24,411 nt of DNA, taken from contig CAYNKQ010000018.1 of NCBI GenBank assembly GCA_964397855.1, positions 1 through 24,411 on the forward strand. Direction: 5' to 3'. How positions within the stretch are numbered: the first letter of the stretch is position 1; every line of letters begins with the position of its first letter. Positions 7,704 through 14,085 of the stretch are shown piece after piece. The stretch comes from UBA7683 sp964397855 (GTDB lineage: Bacteria > Patescibacteriota > Saccharimonadia > Saccharimonadales > UBA7683). The translations under genes and the position numbers were made by a program. The notes beneath the pieces were generated by a model. The model had not been told where the DNA came from. It saw only the letters and a program-made list of their open reading frames with translations, and ran no database searches.

Positions 7704-7790
7704 GCTGATGCACACAACTGATATCAGTCAACCTTATGATGCCTTTGTTGTAGAAACGTAAAAGTTCATGATTAGTTAATAGCCGCTCGT

Positions 7791-7796
7791 TATACT
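7791..7796 (+). promoter_or_regulatory. -10 box TATACT of the coiled-coil gene
   Basis: TATACT seven bases before ATG 7804. Confidence 0.55.
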
Positions 7797-7803
7797 GTCT
7801 TAC

Positions 7804-8100
7804 ATGGACAGCGCTTCACTCACAGATTTAAAACAATTCATTTCTACCGAGATCTCTGGGCAGCTCAGATTACAGAGTACCGAAATTAAGAGTGGAGTTA
7901 CAGCTGAAATTACAAGTCAGATTACAGGCGAGATTAAGCAGCTTGAAACAAACCTCACCCAAAGAATTGATGATCTAGAGACAAAACTTGATACTTCACT
8001 AAACCATATTGGCACTCAACTTACCGGCAACAGCGGTCGATTGAGTAACCACGAAAAACGAATATCTAAGCTCGAATACAGATTTACAGCAAGCGCGTAG
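7804..8100 (+). CDS. Small coiled-coil protein, unknown function
   Basis: A 98-aa protein made almost entirely of amphipathic helix. Spaced TEI/AEI/GEI units (residues ~14-46) pass into a classic heptad stretch (LETNLTQRIDDLETKLDTSL) and a second helix near the C-terminus (HEKRISKLEYRF). There are no cysteines, no transmembrane segment and no enzyme motif. Such proteins usually oligomerise as scaffolds or adaptors, but no partner is evident. It has its own -10 box. The stop overlaps a 6-bp inverted repeat (GCGTAG 8095-8100, CTACGC 8111-8116) without a T-run, a doubtful terminator placed before the next promoter. Confidence 0.75.
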   Translation: MDSASLTDLKQFISTEISGQLRLQSTEIKSGVTAEITSQITGEIKQLETNLTQRIDDLETKLDTSLNHIGTQLTGNSGRLSNHEKRISKLEYRFTASA

Positions 8101-8122
8101 AAAGCAGAAGCTACGCCAGTGC

Positions 8123-8128
8123 TATACT
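8123..8128 (+). promoter_or_regulatory. -10 box TATACT of the leader ORF / Nudix operon
   Basis: TATACT preceded by TGC, six bases before ATG 8135. A transcript starting there would begin at or next to the leader ORF's start codon. Confidence 0.55.
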
Positions 8129-8134
8129 GTTCTT

Positions 8135-8200
8135 ATGAAGAATGTGACATGCACCAAGGTGAGTCAAAGCGTTAAAAGGTACCACAAAGAAGGTCTATGA
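8135..8200 (+). CDS. Leader ORF (21 codons) coupled to the Nudix gene
   Basis: ATG 8135 follows an extended -10 box by six bases and opens 21 sense codons ending in TGA (8198-8200). The peptide is basic and Lys/Thr/Ser-rich (begins MKNVTC, ends KEGL), with one cysteine at residue 6. Its stop shares ATGA with the Nudix start at 8197, and the GAAGG in its last codons is the Shine-Dalgarno of the Nudix gene. This is the geometry of translational coupling or of a regulatory leader peptide. It could also be the chance consequence of an ordinary 5' leader. Too short for homology; the call rests on position. Confidence 0.5.
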   Translation: MKNVTCTKVSQSVKRYHKEGL

Positions 8201-8664
8201 AAGATCTAACTCTCATATTCTTACTCCAAGACAAGAAAGTCCTTCTTGCAATGAAGAAACGTGGCTTCGGGGAAGGTAAGTGGAATGGAGTTGGTGGCAA
8301 AATTGAACAAGGTGAAACGGTTGAGCAAGCCCTAATTCGAGAGACACAAGAAGAGATAGGTGTCACACCAACGGTATACCAACAAGTAGCCGATATCACC
8401 TTCGACGAACTTCATGAAAACGAAAGAAAACTTATGCACGTTAATGTCTTTACGTGTACCCAGTGGGAGGGTGATCCAGAAGAATCAGAAGAAATGCGCC
8501 CCGAATGGTTTAACTTTAATGAGATTCCGTACAACCAAATGTGGTCCGACGATTCGTTTTGGCTTCCTCAAGTCCTGGCCGGCAAAAAATTGATCGCAAC
8601 ATTTAAGCTAAATGATAATAACGAAGTTACAGATCACAACATCAAAGAAGTTACAGGTATCTAG
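8197..8664 (+). CDS. MTH1-type Nudix hydrolase (oxidised purine dNTP pyrophosphatase)
   Basis: A 155-aa Nudix enzyme. The full Nudix box runs from G34 to V56 (GKIEQGETVEQALIRE then TQEEIGV). Outside the box it resembles mammalian MTH1/NUDT1 closely: MKKRGFGEGKWNGVGGK contains the counterpart of the MTH1 substrate-binding Asn (N30 here), and EMRPEWF followed by MWSDDSFW carries the Trp and Asp pair (W116, D118, D119) that read the oxidised base in MTH1. The expected reaction is hydrolysis of 8-oxo-dGTP or 2-hydroxy-dATP to the monophosphate, which keeps damaged nucleotides out of DNA. It is translationally coupled to the leader ORF by ATGA and to the HAD gene by TAGTG. Confidence 0.88.
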   Translation: MKDLTLIFLLQDKKVLLAMKKRGFGEGKWNGVGGKIEQGETVEQALIRETQEEIGVTPTVYQQVADITFDELHENERKLMHVNVFTCTQWEGDPEESEEMRPEWFNFNEIPYNQMWSDDSFWLPQVLAGKKLIATFKLNDNNEVTDHNIKEVTGI

Positions 8665-9383
8665 TGGTGAGACAAAGGAAGTTTGCAGTATTCGACATAG
8701 ATGGCACACTGATTCGTTGGCAGTTGTATCACGCAGTTGTAGATAAACTTGCTAAATCAGGTGCGCTGGGTAAAGGTGTTCATCAAGAAATTCATGAGGC
8801 ACGGATGAAGTGGAAACGGCGGGAGGGTAATGAAGGATTCCCTGAATACGAACAGGTCCTCATACGTTTGTATGAAAGTGCTATCAAAAACCTGAGCACA
8901 GAAGAATTTGACGTGGTTACAGACCAGATTATTGAAGAATATAAAGATCAAGTGTACACCTACACCCGAGATCTTATAGCTCAATTAAAATCGAAAGATT
9001 ATGTACTACTTGCAATCTCTGGATCGCAGCATGAACTGGTCGAAAAAATCGCTACCCACTATGGCTTCACGGATTATATTGCCACCGAATATGACCGAGA
9101 TTCTGGAGCTTTTAGCGGCGAAGTCTACGTTGCCAGTCACGATAAGAGCGCGGCACTCAACCAGCTGGTTGAAAAACATAATGTTACATTTGCAGCAAGC
9201 TATGCCGTAGGGGACAGCAAAAGTGACGCAGCCATGCTAGAGCTTGTTGAAAATCCTATAGCATTTAATCCCGACCAAAATCTTTTCAAGATTGCAAAGC
9301 AACACAACTGGAAGATTGTCGTTGAGCGCAAAAACATGATTTACGAATTGGAGCCTCAAAATGGAACATACATATTGGTATAG
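8664..9383 (+). CDS. HAD-superfamily phosphatase, SerB-like (subfamily IB)
   Basis: A 239-aa HAD hydrolase. Motif I is FDIDGTL (D10, D12 with the GTG start at 8664), the cap follows, motif II is LLAISGS, motif III the lysine in HDKSAAL, and motif IV GDSKSDAAML. The helical cap between motifs I and II is what HAD-IB (phosphoserine-phosphatase-like) members carry. Substrate unknown: a phosphomonoester of a small metabolite is likely. The GTG start overlaps the last base of the Nudix stop (a second GTG at 8667 is equally possible). The 3' end overlaps the next gene by 23 bases, so the three are probably translated together. Confidence 0.82.
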   Translation: MVRQRKFAVFDIDGTLIRWQLYHAVVDKLAKSGALGKGVHQEIHEARMKWKRREGNEGFPEYEQVLIRLYESAIKNLSTEEFDVVTDQIIEEYKDQVYTYTRDLIAQLKSKDYVLLAISGSQHELVEKIATHYGFTDYIATEYDRDSGAFSGEVYVASHDKSAALNQLVEKHNVTFAASYAVGDSKSDAAMLELVENPIAFNPDQNLFKIAKQHNWKIVVERKNMIYELEPQNGTYILV

Positions 9384-10173
9384 ACAGTCAGACAAGCCAC
9401 TCTTTCCAGAGCTAGAATGGGATAAACCAGAACGCAGGGATCAGGCTGGAAAACTCCTGATTATCGGCGGGCATCTCCATAGCCTCAGTGCACCGGCTAC
9501 TGCATTCTCGACCGCCAGATCAACCGGGATAAGCAGCATAAAAATTGCGTTACCCGACAAAACCAAACGGTTGGTCGGACAAACTCTTCCGGAGGCATTG
9601 TTTCTACCAAGTACGACAACCGGTGAACTTTCTCATAAAGGTGAGGTAGAGCTGCTTGATCACGCTATCTGGGCAAGTAGCATTTTATTACCTGGAGACA
9701 ACGGCAGAAACTCTGAAACAACTATCTTATTCGAGAGCATACTGCGTGGCTACCAAGACCTTGCAGTCGTTACCCGGGACGCAGTAGACATATTAACCAA
9801 TAATCCTGCTCAGCTACTGGAGAGGAAGCGTACAACACTAGTAGTTAGCTTTGCTCAGCTCCAAGCACTCGTAAAGAACTATGGCGAACCAACAGCCCTG
9901 AGTTTTACCATGGATCTCGTGAAGCTAGTGGATTTTCTTCATTTATTCACTGCAAAAGTAGCCACCTCAATAGTAACCTTGCACCAAAACCAGATAATTG
10001 TAGCTGTGGACGGTAAAATCAGCACGACCAAGCTTACTGGAGCTGAACCAAAACACTGGCGACTTAATTTTGCAAGCCAAGCTGTTTGTTACCTAACCTG
10101 GAATCCACTCAAGACTTTTGAAGCTCTTACCCATGTTGCTTATGGTTGCACCAGCCAAGTCTTGCACGTATGA
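9361..10173 (+). CDS. NnrD/YjeF C-terminal-like protein, probably catalytically inactive
   Basis: A 270-aa protein resembling the ribokinase-fold NAD(P)HX dehydratase (NnrD). Similarity is in the N-terminal half: DQAGKLLIIGG, then an Ala/Ser-rich helix where the family has TGAA, IALPDKTKRLVGQTLPEALF and a degenerate WASSILLPGDNGRNSET (family: GPGLGR-type). The region where the family carries the ATP-binding and catalytic GGTGDxL motif is replaced by HWRLNFASQAVCYLTW, so dehydratase activity is unlikely. It could be a structural or ligand-binding relic. A GGAG seven bases before ATG 9361 serves as ribosome-binding site inside the HAD gene, which overlaps by 23 bases. Confidence 0.6.
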   Translation: MEHTYWYRQSDKPLFPELEWDKPERRDQAGKLLIIGGHLHSLSAPATAFSTARSTGISSIKIALPDKTKRLVGQTLPEALFLPSTTTGELSHKGEVELLDHAIWASSILLPGDNGRNSETTILFESILRGYQDLAVVTRDAVDILTNNPAQLLERKRTTLVVSFAQLQALVKNYGEPTALSFTMDLVKLVDFLHLFTAKVATSIVTLHQNQIIVAVDGKISTTKLTGAEPKHWRLNFASQAVCYLTWNPLKTFEALTHVAYGCTSQVLHV

Positions 10174-10183
10174 TGTTTGCAAT

Positions 10184-11227
10184 ATGACAGAGATAGCACC
10201 AACCCTAGCCGAACATATTACACCTAGAAACGCTCTTATCGCCGGAAGTGTTGTTGCCGCTGGGCTTCTGGTCAGGAATCTTCTCAAAAAAGAACATGGT
10301 CCTGGAGAAAACTGCTTCGACATCGTGCACGATCTCGACCAACGTATTCGAGAAGTCTCAGATGTAACCTATTTTGTAGCTGGAGGGGTTTCTGCGGCAG
10401 CCTTAAAAAACAAGAACACAATTATAGATCCAGCCACCCAAACTATCACACCACCATCGGACATTTTCAAAGCACAGTACCGTGAGAACGGCACGCTTGG
10501 CGATCTAGATCTTATTGTTCTAACCGACGATATTGACGAACTAGACAAAATACGATGCGCGCTTACACCGCTCCCAAACGACGAAGAAGGGTTCAGTAAG
10601 CCCGGCGCAAAACTAAAAATCGGGGTGACTGGTCTCAAAACCGCTAATAGCAAAAGTGGCGGCAGTCTTTCTGAGGGTTTTGTCAGCAATAGAATCCTTC
10701 AACAAGATGGCACTATCACCTGGGAAATTGTTGATATCACCGAAGTACTCAGTCCAGAAAGCCTACAACCTTGGACTCTACAGCTTCCAGGCGGGAACAT
10801 CGTTCCAGTTATGCACCCAGTAATGCAAATGATCTGTTACGGTGCACGAACTGGCCACGGTATTCGTAAACGCGACATCGAAAAACTTGAAGATATGGAA
10901 AAAGTAGTTGGGCCAGTACTGGGCGTAAAACTTAATTGGATCAATGGTCGGCAAAAAGTTGAGATCGAAAGAACCACACGTACACGCTGTTCATTTGATG
11001 AAGCCCTTGACTTTCTTTACAGAAAAAACACCCAACTTCATTACGAGCAAACACGCAAACGACTTGGCGCAAAACGGGCTGGTGCACTAGCAGTTAAAAT
11101 TGCGCTTCACCGCCACGTGGATACACACGATTTCTACGAACAATTTGGTCAAGGTGGACCACTCTTCGACAAAGTATTCAGCAAATTTACCGGTGAACGA
11201 CAACAAAAACTCAAAGCTACAAGCTAG
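10184..11227 (+). CDS. Nucleotidyltransferase-like protein with N-terminal hydrophobic helix
   Basis: A 347-aa protein from ATG 10184, ten bases after the preceding stop. Residues ~15-31 (ALIAGSVVAAGLLVRNLL) form one short hydrophobic helix. Then VTYFVAGGVSAAAL and, further on, LGDLDLIVL give the GG ... D-x-D arrangement of the DNA polymerase-beta-like nucleotidyltransferase fold. The C-terminal half is helical and basic. This family adds NMP to RNAs, proteins or antibiotics; the substrate here is unknown, and the third carboxylate was not located. Upstream in-frame starts (10118, 10133) lie inside the previous gene. A TATGAT box at 10169-10174 could give an extra internal promoter. Confidence 0.55.
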   Translation: MTEIAPTLAEHITPRNALIAGSVVAAGLLVRNLLKKEHGPGENCFDIVHDLDQRIREVSDVTYFVAGGVSAAALKNKNTIIDPATQTITPPSDIFKAQYRENGTLGDLDLIVLTDDIDELDKIRCALTPLPNDEEGFSKPGAKLKIGVTGLKTANSKSGGSLSEGFVSNRILQQDGTITWEIVDITEVLSPESLQPWTLQLPGGNIVPVMHPVMQMICYGARTGHGIRKRDIEKLEDMEKVVGPVLGVKLNWINGRQKVEIERTTRTRCSFDEALDFLYRKNTQLHYEQTRKRLGAKRAGALAVKIALHRHVDTHDFYEQFGQGGPLFDKVFSKFTGERQQKLKATS

Positions 11228-11287
11228 AAGCTACTGCATATAAGACAAAAGTCCTCTCATTTACTAGTAAATTAGTCATATTTATTG

Positions 11288-11293
11288 TATAAT
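11288..11293 (+). promoter_or_regulatory. -10 box TATAAT of the PD-(D/E)XK-like gene
   Basis: Consensus TATAAT six bases before ATG 11300, in an AT-rich intergenic stretch. No good -35 at the usual spacing. Confidence 0.6.
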
Positions 11294-11299
11294 TTATAT

Positions 11300-12382
11300 A
11301 TGGACACCCGTAAATACATCACTCGTTACACCGCACCGGCAAAATCTACACCAGAACACGCGGTTGAATTAACGAGCAAACTCGAGCAAGCGACAACGTT
11401 CGAAGAACTATACGCAAGTTCTCGTGCTTGGTCTGACGTATTTAGCGGCCTACTCTATGACAAAATTGCTGGACGAGACCAGCCTAACGAGAAAGAGCTC
11501 AGAGAGACTTTCTCACAATATGCCGATTGGCAAATCAATGTGTTCCCAAAAATAATAGACACCTACAGGAGTTGGGTAAGTGACGCCACGCTCAGGGGCA
11601 TTAGTTCGAACCACCCGTACTTCAAAGAAGCGACCACTCAGCGCCAGCATGCGGGCTTTCACGACATTAATCTTGCATTTCTACCAAACTGGAATATTTT
11701 ACTGGGCACAGCAAAACCTGCGCCAACACTTGAAGATCATAACGGGATTAAAACTGCACTATCAATTTCAGGGTGCACGCAGGCCATGAATCGACGTGCA
11801 CTCATGACAAGCCAGGGCGAGTCCGCATACTTTGTTAAAGAAGTTGAGGAATTCCGTGGCACTGCAGAAGGCTTGTTGCATGAAGTTGACGCTGCAATCG
11901 TTCTTGAAGATATTGCCGCAAGATCCCCGCGACCACTCATAGTCGTGCCCGCGCCATCAATGTTTGAATACGAAGCAGGGAGTAGAGCCGGGTTATCCAG
12001 CGCAAATGTGGACTTTATTGTTATTGATAATCAAGCAGGCGAGTGCATAGGAGTGCAGGTTAAATCCCAGGTGCACGCAGAAGATCTAGATGAATACGAT
12101 GACAGTAGGGTTGTGCTAATAGATACAAAAATTGACCTAGGCAACCAAAGTGTAAAACAAACAAAAAAGGGATCTTCCGACAAACGCGTTGTTGGGTGGG
12201 CGGGCCTGATTTCGGTTGAGCAGATGAATGCCATCAAGCTTCATTCCACAGAAGGCAGAAGAATCACCAAGGGCGGATTTATGAAACTAAAAAATTTTGC
12301 ACGCATTGAAGGCAAAGGAGTGAACCCACAAATCAGAGCAGCAGCACAAAAAATTGGCCCCCGCATACTTGCAAAGTTGTAG
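11300..12382 (+). CDS. Orphan protein with PD-(D/E)XK-like nuclease motifs
   Basis: A 360-aa protein I do not recognise. Residues 1-180 are helical with no obvious motif. The middle has the spacing of a PD-(D/E)XK nuclease core: E195 in GLLHEVDAAI, D238 in NVDFIVID, and Q253-x-K255 in GVQVKSQ at the end of the next strand. Glutamine in place of the usual glutamate before the lysine is known in some families. After that comes an acidic loop and a basic C-terminus. If the motif is real this may be a DNA-processing or restriction-like enzyme. No methyltransferase or helicase is next to it. ATG 11300 was chosen over 11285 because of the -10 position. Confidence 0.55.
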   Translation: MDTRKYITRYTAPAKSTPEHAVELTSKLEQATTFEELYASSRAWSDVFSGLLYDKIAGRDQPNEKELRETFSQYADWQINVFPKIIDTYRSWVSDATLRGISSNHPYFKEATTQRQHAGFHDINLAFLPNWNILLGTAKPAPTLEDHNGIKTALSISGCTQAMNRRALMTSQGESAYFVKEVEEFRGTAEGLLHEVDAAIVLEDIAARSPRPLIVVPAPSMFEYEAGSRAGLSSANVDFIVIDNQAGECIGVQVKSQVHAEDLDEYDDSRVVLIDTKIDLGNQSVKQTKKGSSDKRVVGWAGLISVEQMNAIKLHSTEGRRITKGGFMKLKNFARIEGKGVNPQIRAAAQKIGPRILAKL

Positions 12383-12403
12383 CTGGAAAGATTTTTTATA
12401 ATT

Positions 12404-12491
12404 TGGTACCGCGGACCGGACTTGAACCGGTACGTCCGTTAAGGACATCAAATTTTGAGTCTGACGTGTCTACCAATTCCACCACCGCGGC
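12404..12491 (-). tRNA. tRNA-Leu, anticodon CAA
   Basis: Class II tRNA of 88 bases with encoded CCA (12404-12406). Acceptor arm GCCGCGG/CCGCGGT, D-arm with GGTAGAC, anticodon stem TCAGA/TTTGA with loop CTCAAAA (anticodon CAA at 12457-12455), a long variable arm, and T-arm ACCGG-TTCAAGT-CCGGT. The long variable arm and A73 fit leucine. The first pair is G1-U72. A TACAAT box (12502-12497) ends five bases upstream of the tRNA start. Confidence 0.93.
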
Positions 12492-12543
12492 ACAAAATTG
12501 TAAAAAATCGACATACGTTACTGTTAAAGATCAGATCCAAGTA

Positions 12544-12566
12544 CCTTAATAAGCTTTCGATTAAGG
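12544..12566. repeat. Inverted repeat between tRNA-Leu and sortase promoters
   Basis: CCTTAAT (12544-12550) and ATTAAGG (12560-12566) form a 7-bp inverted repeat with a 9-base centre. The right arm covers the -35 position of the sortase promoter, which would suit an operator. Confidence 0.45.
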
Positions 12567-12582
12567 CGTAATAATTGTACAC

Positions 12583-12588
12583 TATAAT
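12583..12588 (+). promoter_or_regulatory. -10 box TATAAT of the sortase gene
   Basis: Consensus TATAAT 27 bases before ATG 12616. Unlike most units in this window it would leave a leader of about 20 bases, though no Shine-Dalgarno is visible in it. Confidence 0.5.
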
Positions 12589-12615
12589 CTGTAGATAAGC
12601 ACGAACACGTATTAA

Positions 12616-13821
12616 ATGAGCGACACTCCAAACCCACATCGAGCCAATCCCGGCCAACTACCGCAACGAACAGCGCCGCAGCGCCCACCTATTGAATGGC
12701 CGACGCGGACGCCCCAGCAGCCCACTCAGCACGAACGTACTACTAACATTGTCAGGCAGCACGTTGAAAGAGTCTATGAAAAAGAAGGTGAACCGAACCA
12801 AATTAAACAAACACAAATAAATCCAGAGCCACAACAAGCTCCACAAGCCCAGCACCACACAATGCGAGAAGAACCGTATAACTGGGATCACTATCACAAT
12901 GCGTGGCAACAGTACTATCATCAATATTTCTACCGCTACTATGCTGGATGGTGGCACCAGCAAAAACAACAGCAAGCGGCACTTACTGAGCAAAAAATAA
13001 TTGGGACCGATCAGCCACAAGAACCACAAACGGAACTTTCTCAACGACAAAAGACAGCCAAAGAACTAAGAGATAAAGTTCGAACCAAGGTTGAAGAACG
13101 CTCCAACAAGGTTACGTCGAGTAGCCACTTTAAGCCACTTGTTGCCGCAGCAACGGTTGGCCTGCTGTTTCTATCAATAAATTACAACCAGGTACTTGTT
13201 GGCGCTGTAAAACAGTATATTGCACCCGGAGGAGTAGTGACTACTCCTGTGATCGTTGAGCCCAGCTCGCAAGTTGCCATTGGCCAAGAGCCCAAAATAA
13301 TCATTCCAAAAATTGGGGTAGAAGCACCAGTAGTATTTGACGAACCAAAAGTTGATGAAGCAAGTTATCAGGCCGCACTTGAGCGCGGAGTGGTAAGGCT
13401 TGGAAACACCGCCAACCCCGGCACAAAAGGTAACGTAGTGATTGGCGGGCACTCTAGCAACAATGTGTTCAACGCTGGTAAGTTTAAGTATGTTTTTGTT
13501 AACCTCAAGAAACTTGATGTAGGCGACGTGTTCTACGTTAACTACCAGGGTGTTCGTTACACATATAAAATCACTGTCGCTAAAAAGATAATCACACCCA
13601 AAGAAACGTCAGTACTCGCGCAAACCGAAACGCCAACAATTACGCTATTTACATGTGATCCTCCTGGGACAAACGTAAATCGTCTCATAGTACAAGCTGA
13701 GCAAATCGATCCAAGTCCAGATGGCGCGGCAACAAGCACCAACCAACAAACCGCGGTGAACACAAACAACCCACTCCCAAGCGTAGCCCCAAGTCTTTGG
13801 GATAGAATCTTTTCAAGATAA
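12616..13821 (+). CDS. Sortase (class D/E-like) with long low-complexity cytoplasmic tail
   Basis: A 401-aa membrane-bound transpeptidase. The catalytic domain (~225-365) has IIIPKIGVEAPVVF, the histidine in VVIGGHSS (H279), the cysteine in TLFTCDPPG (C347) and the arginine in NVNRLIV (R356). Sortases cut cell-wall sorting signals and attach surface proteins or join pilins. A single transmembrane helix (~175-192) places residues 1-170 inside the cell. That part is Gln/Pro-rich, with residues 88-120 dominated by Tyr, Trp, His and Gln. Ordinary sortases have tails of about 10-60 residues. No LPxTG-like substrate is in the window. The 3' neighbour is convergent, across a repeat. Confidence 0.88.
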   Translation: MSDTPNPHRANPGQLPQRTAPQRPPIEWPTRTPQQPTQHERTTNIVRQHVERVYEKEGEPNQIKQTQINPEPQQAPQAQHHTMREEPYNWDHYHNAWQQYYHQYFYRYYAGWWHQQKQQQAALTEQKIIGTDQPQEPQTELSQRQKTAKELRDKVRTKVEERSNKVTSSSHFKPLVAAATVGLLFLSINYNQVLVGAVKQYIAPGGVVTTPVIVEPSSQVAIGQEPKIIIPKIGVEAPVVFDEPKVDEASYQAALERGVVRLGNTANPGTKGNVVIGGHSSNNVFNAGKFKYVFVNLKKLDVGDVFYVNYQGVRYTYKITVAKKIITPKETSVLAQTETPTITLFTCDPPGTNVNRLIVQAEQIDPSPDGAATSTNQQTAVNTNNPLPSVAPSLWDRIFSR

Positions 13822-13948
13822 CATAACCCTCGCAAAGTGAGTCAGCTTCCCACCCATTCAACCAAACCCGAACCCTGGAGGCTGCTTTCTGACGAGTAAA
13901 GGAAGGACTTGCTCGAACCAACAACTAGGAAAACTGTGAGAGATGCTT

Positions 13949-14045
13949 GCATCGTCCTGACGCGACAGAAAGAAGCTGGAGGGGTATCGAGGCTTGGGTG
14001 TTATGGGTGATGTTTTATATTACTTTTGCGTCAAAAGTGATGAGG
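13949..14045. repeat. Dispersed intergenic repeat, copy B
   Basis: The partner of 46-141, same orientation. It is identical over 13974-14009, then diverges slightly, and includes the hairpin ACTTTTG (14022-14028) / CAAAAGT (14032-14038). It lies between the convergent sortase and PEGA genes. Weaker similarity continues to about 14070. The rest of 13822-14085 shows no gene of its own. Confidence 0.75.
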
Positions 14046-14085
14046 GAAAGATACAAAGATAGGCTGGCTGGAGAGGTGCCGCTCT

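Noticed and set aside
8095..8116. Terminator after the coiled-coil gene
   Set aside because: Only a 6-bp stem with a 10-base loop and no T-run.
10171..10173. TGA as a sense codon (genetic code 25, as in Gracilibacteria)
   Set aside because: Reading through TGA here gives only a few codons before TAG, and TGA is used as the stop at the ATGA junction at 8197-8200.
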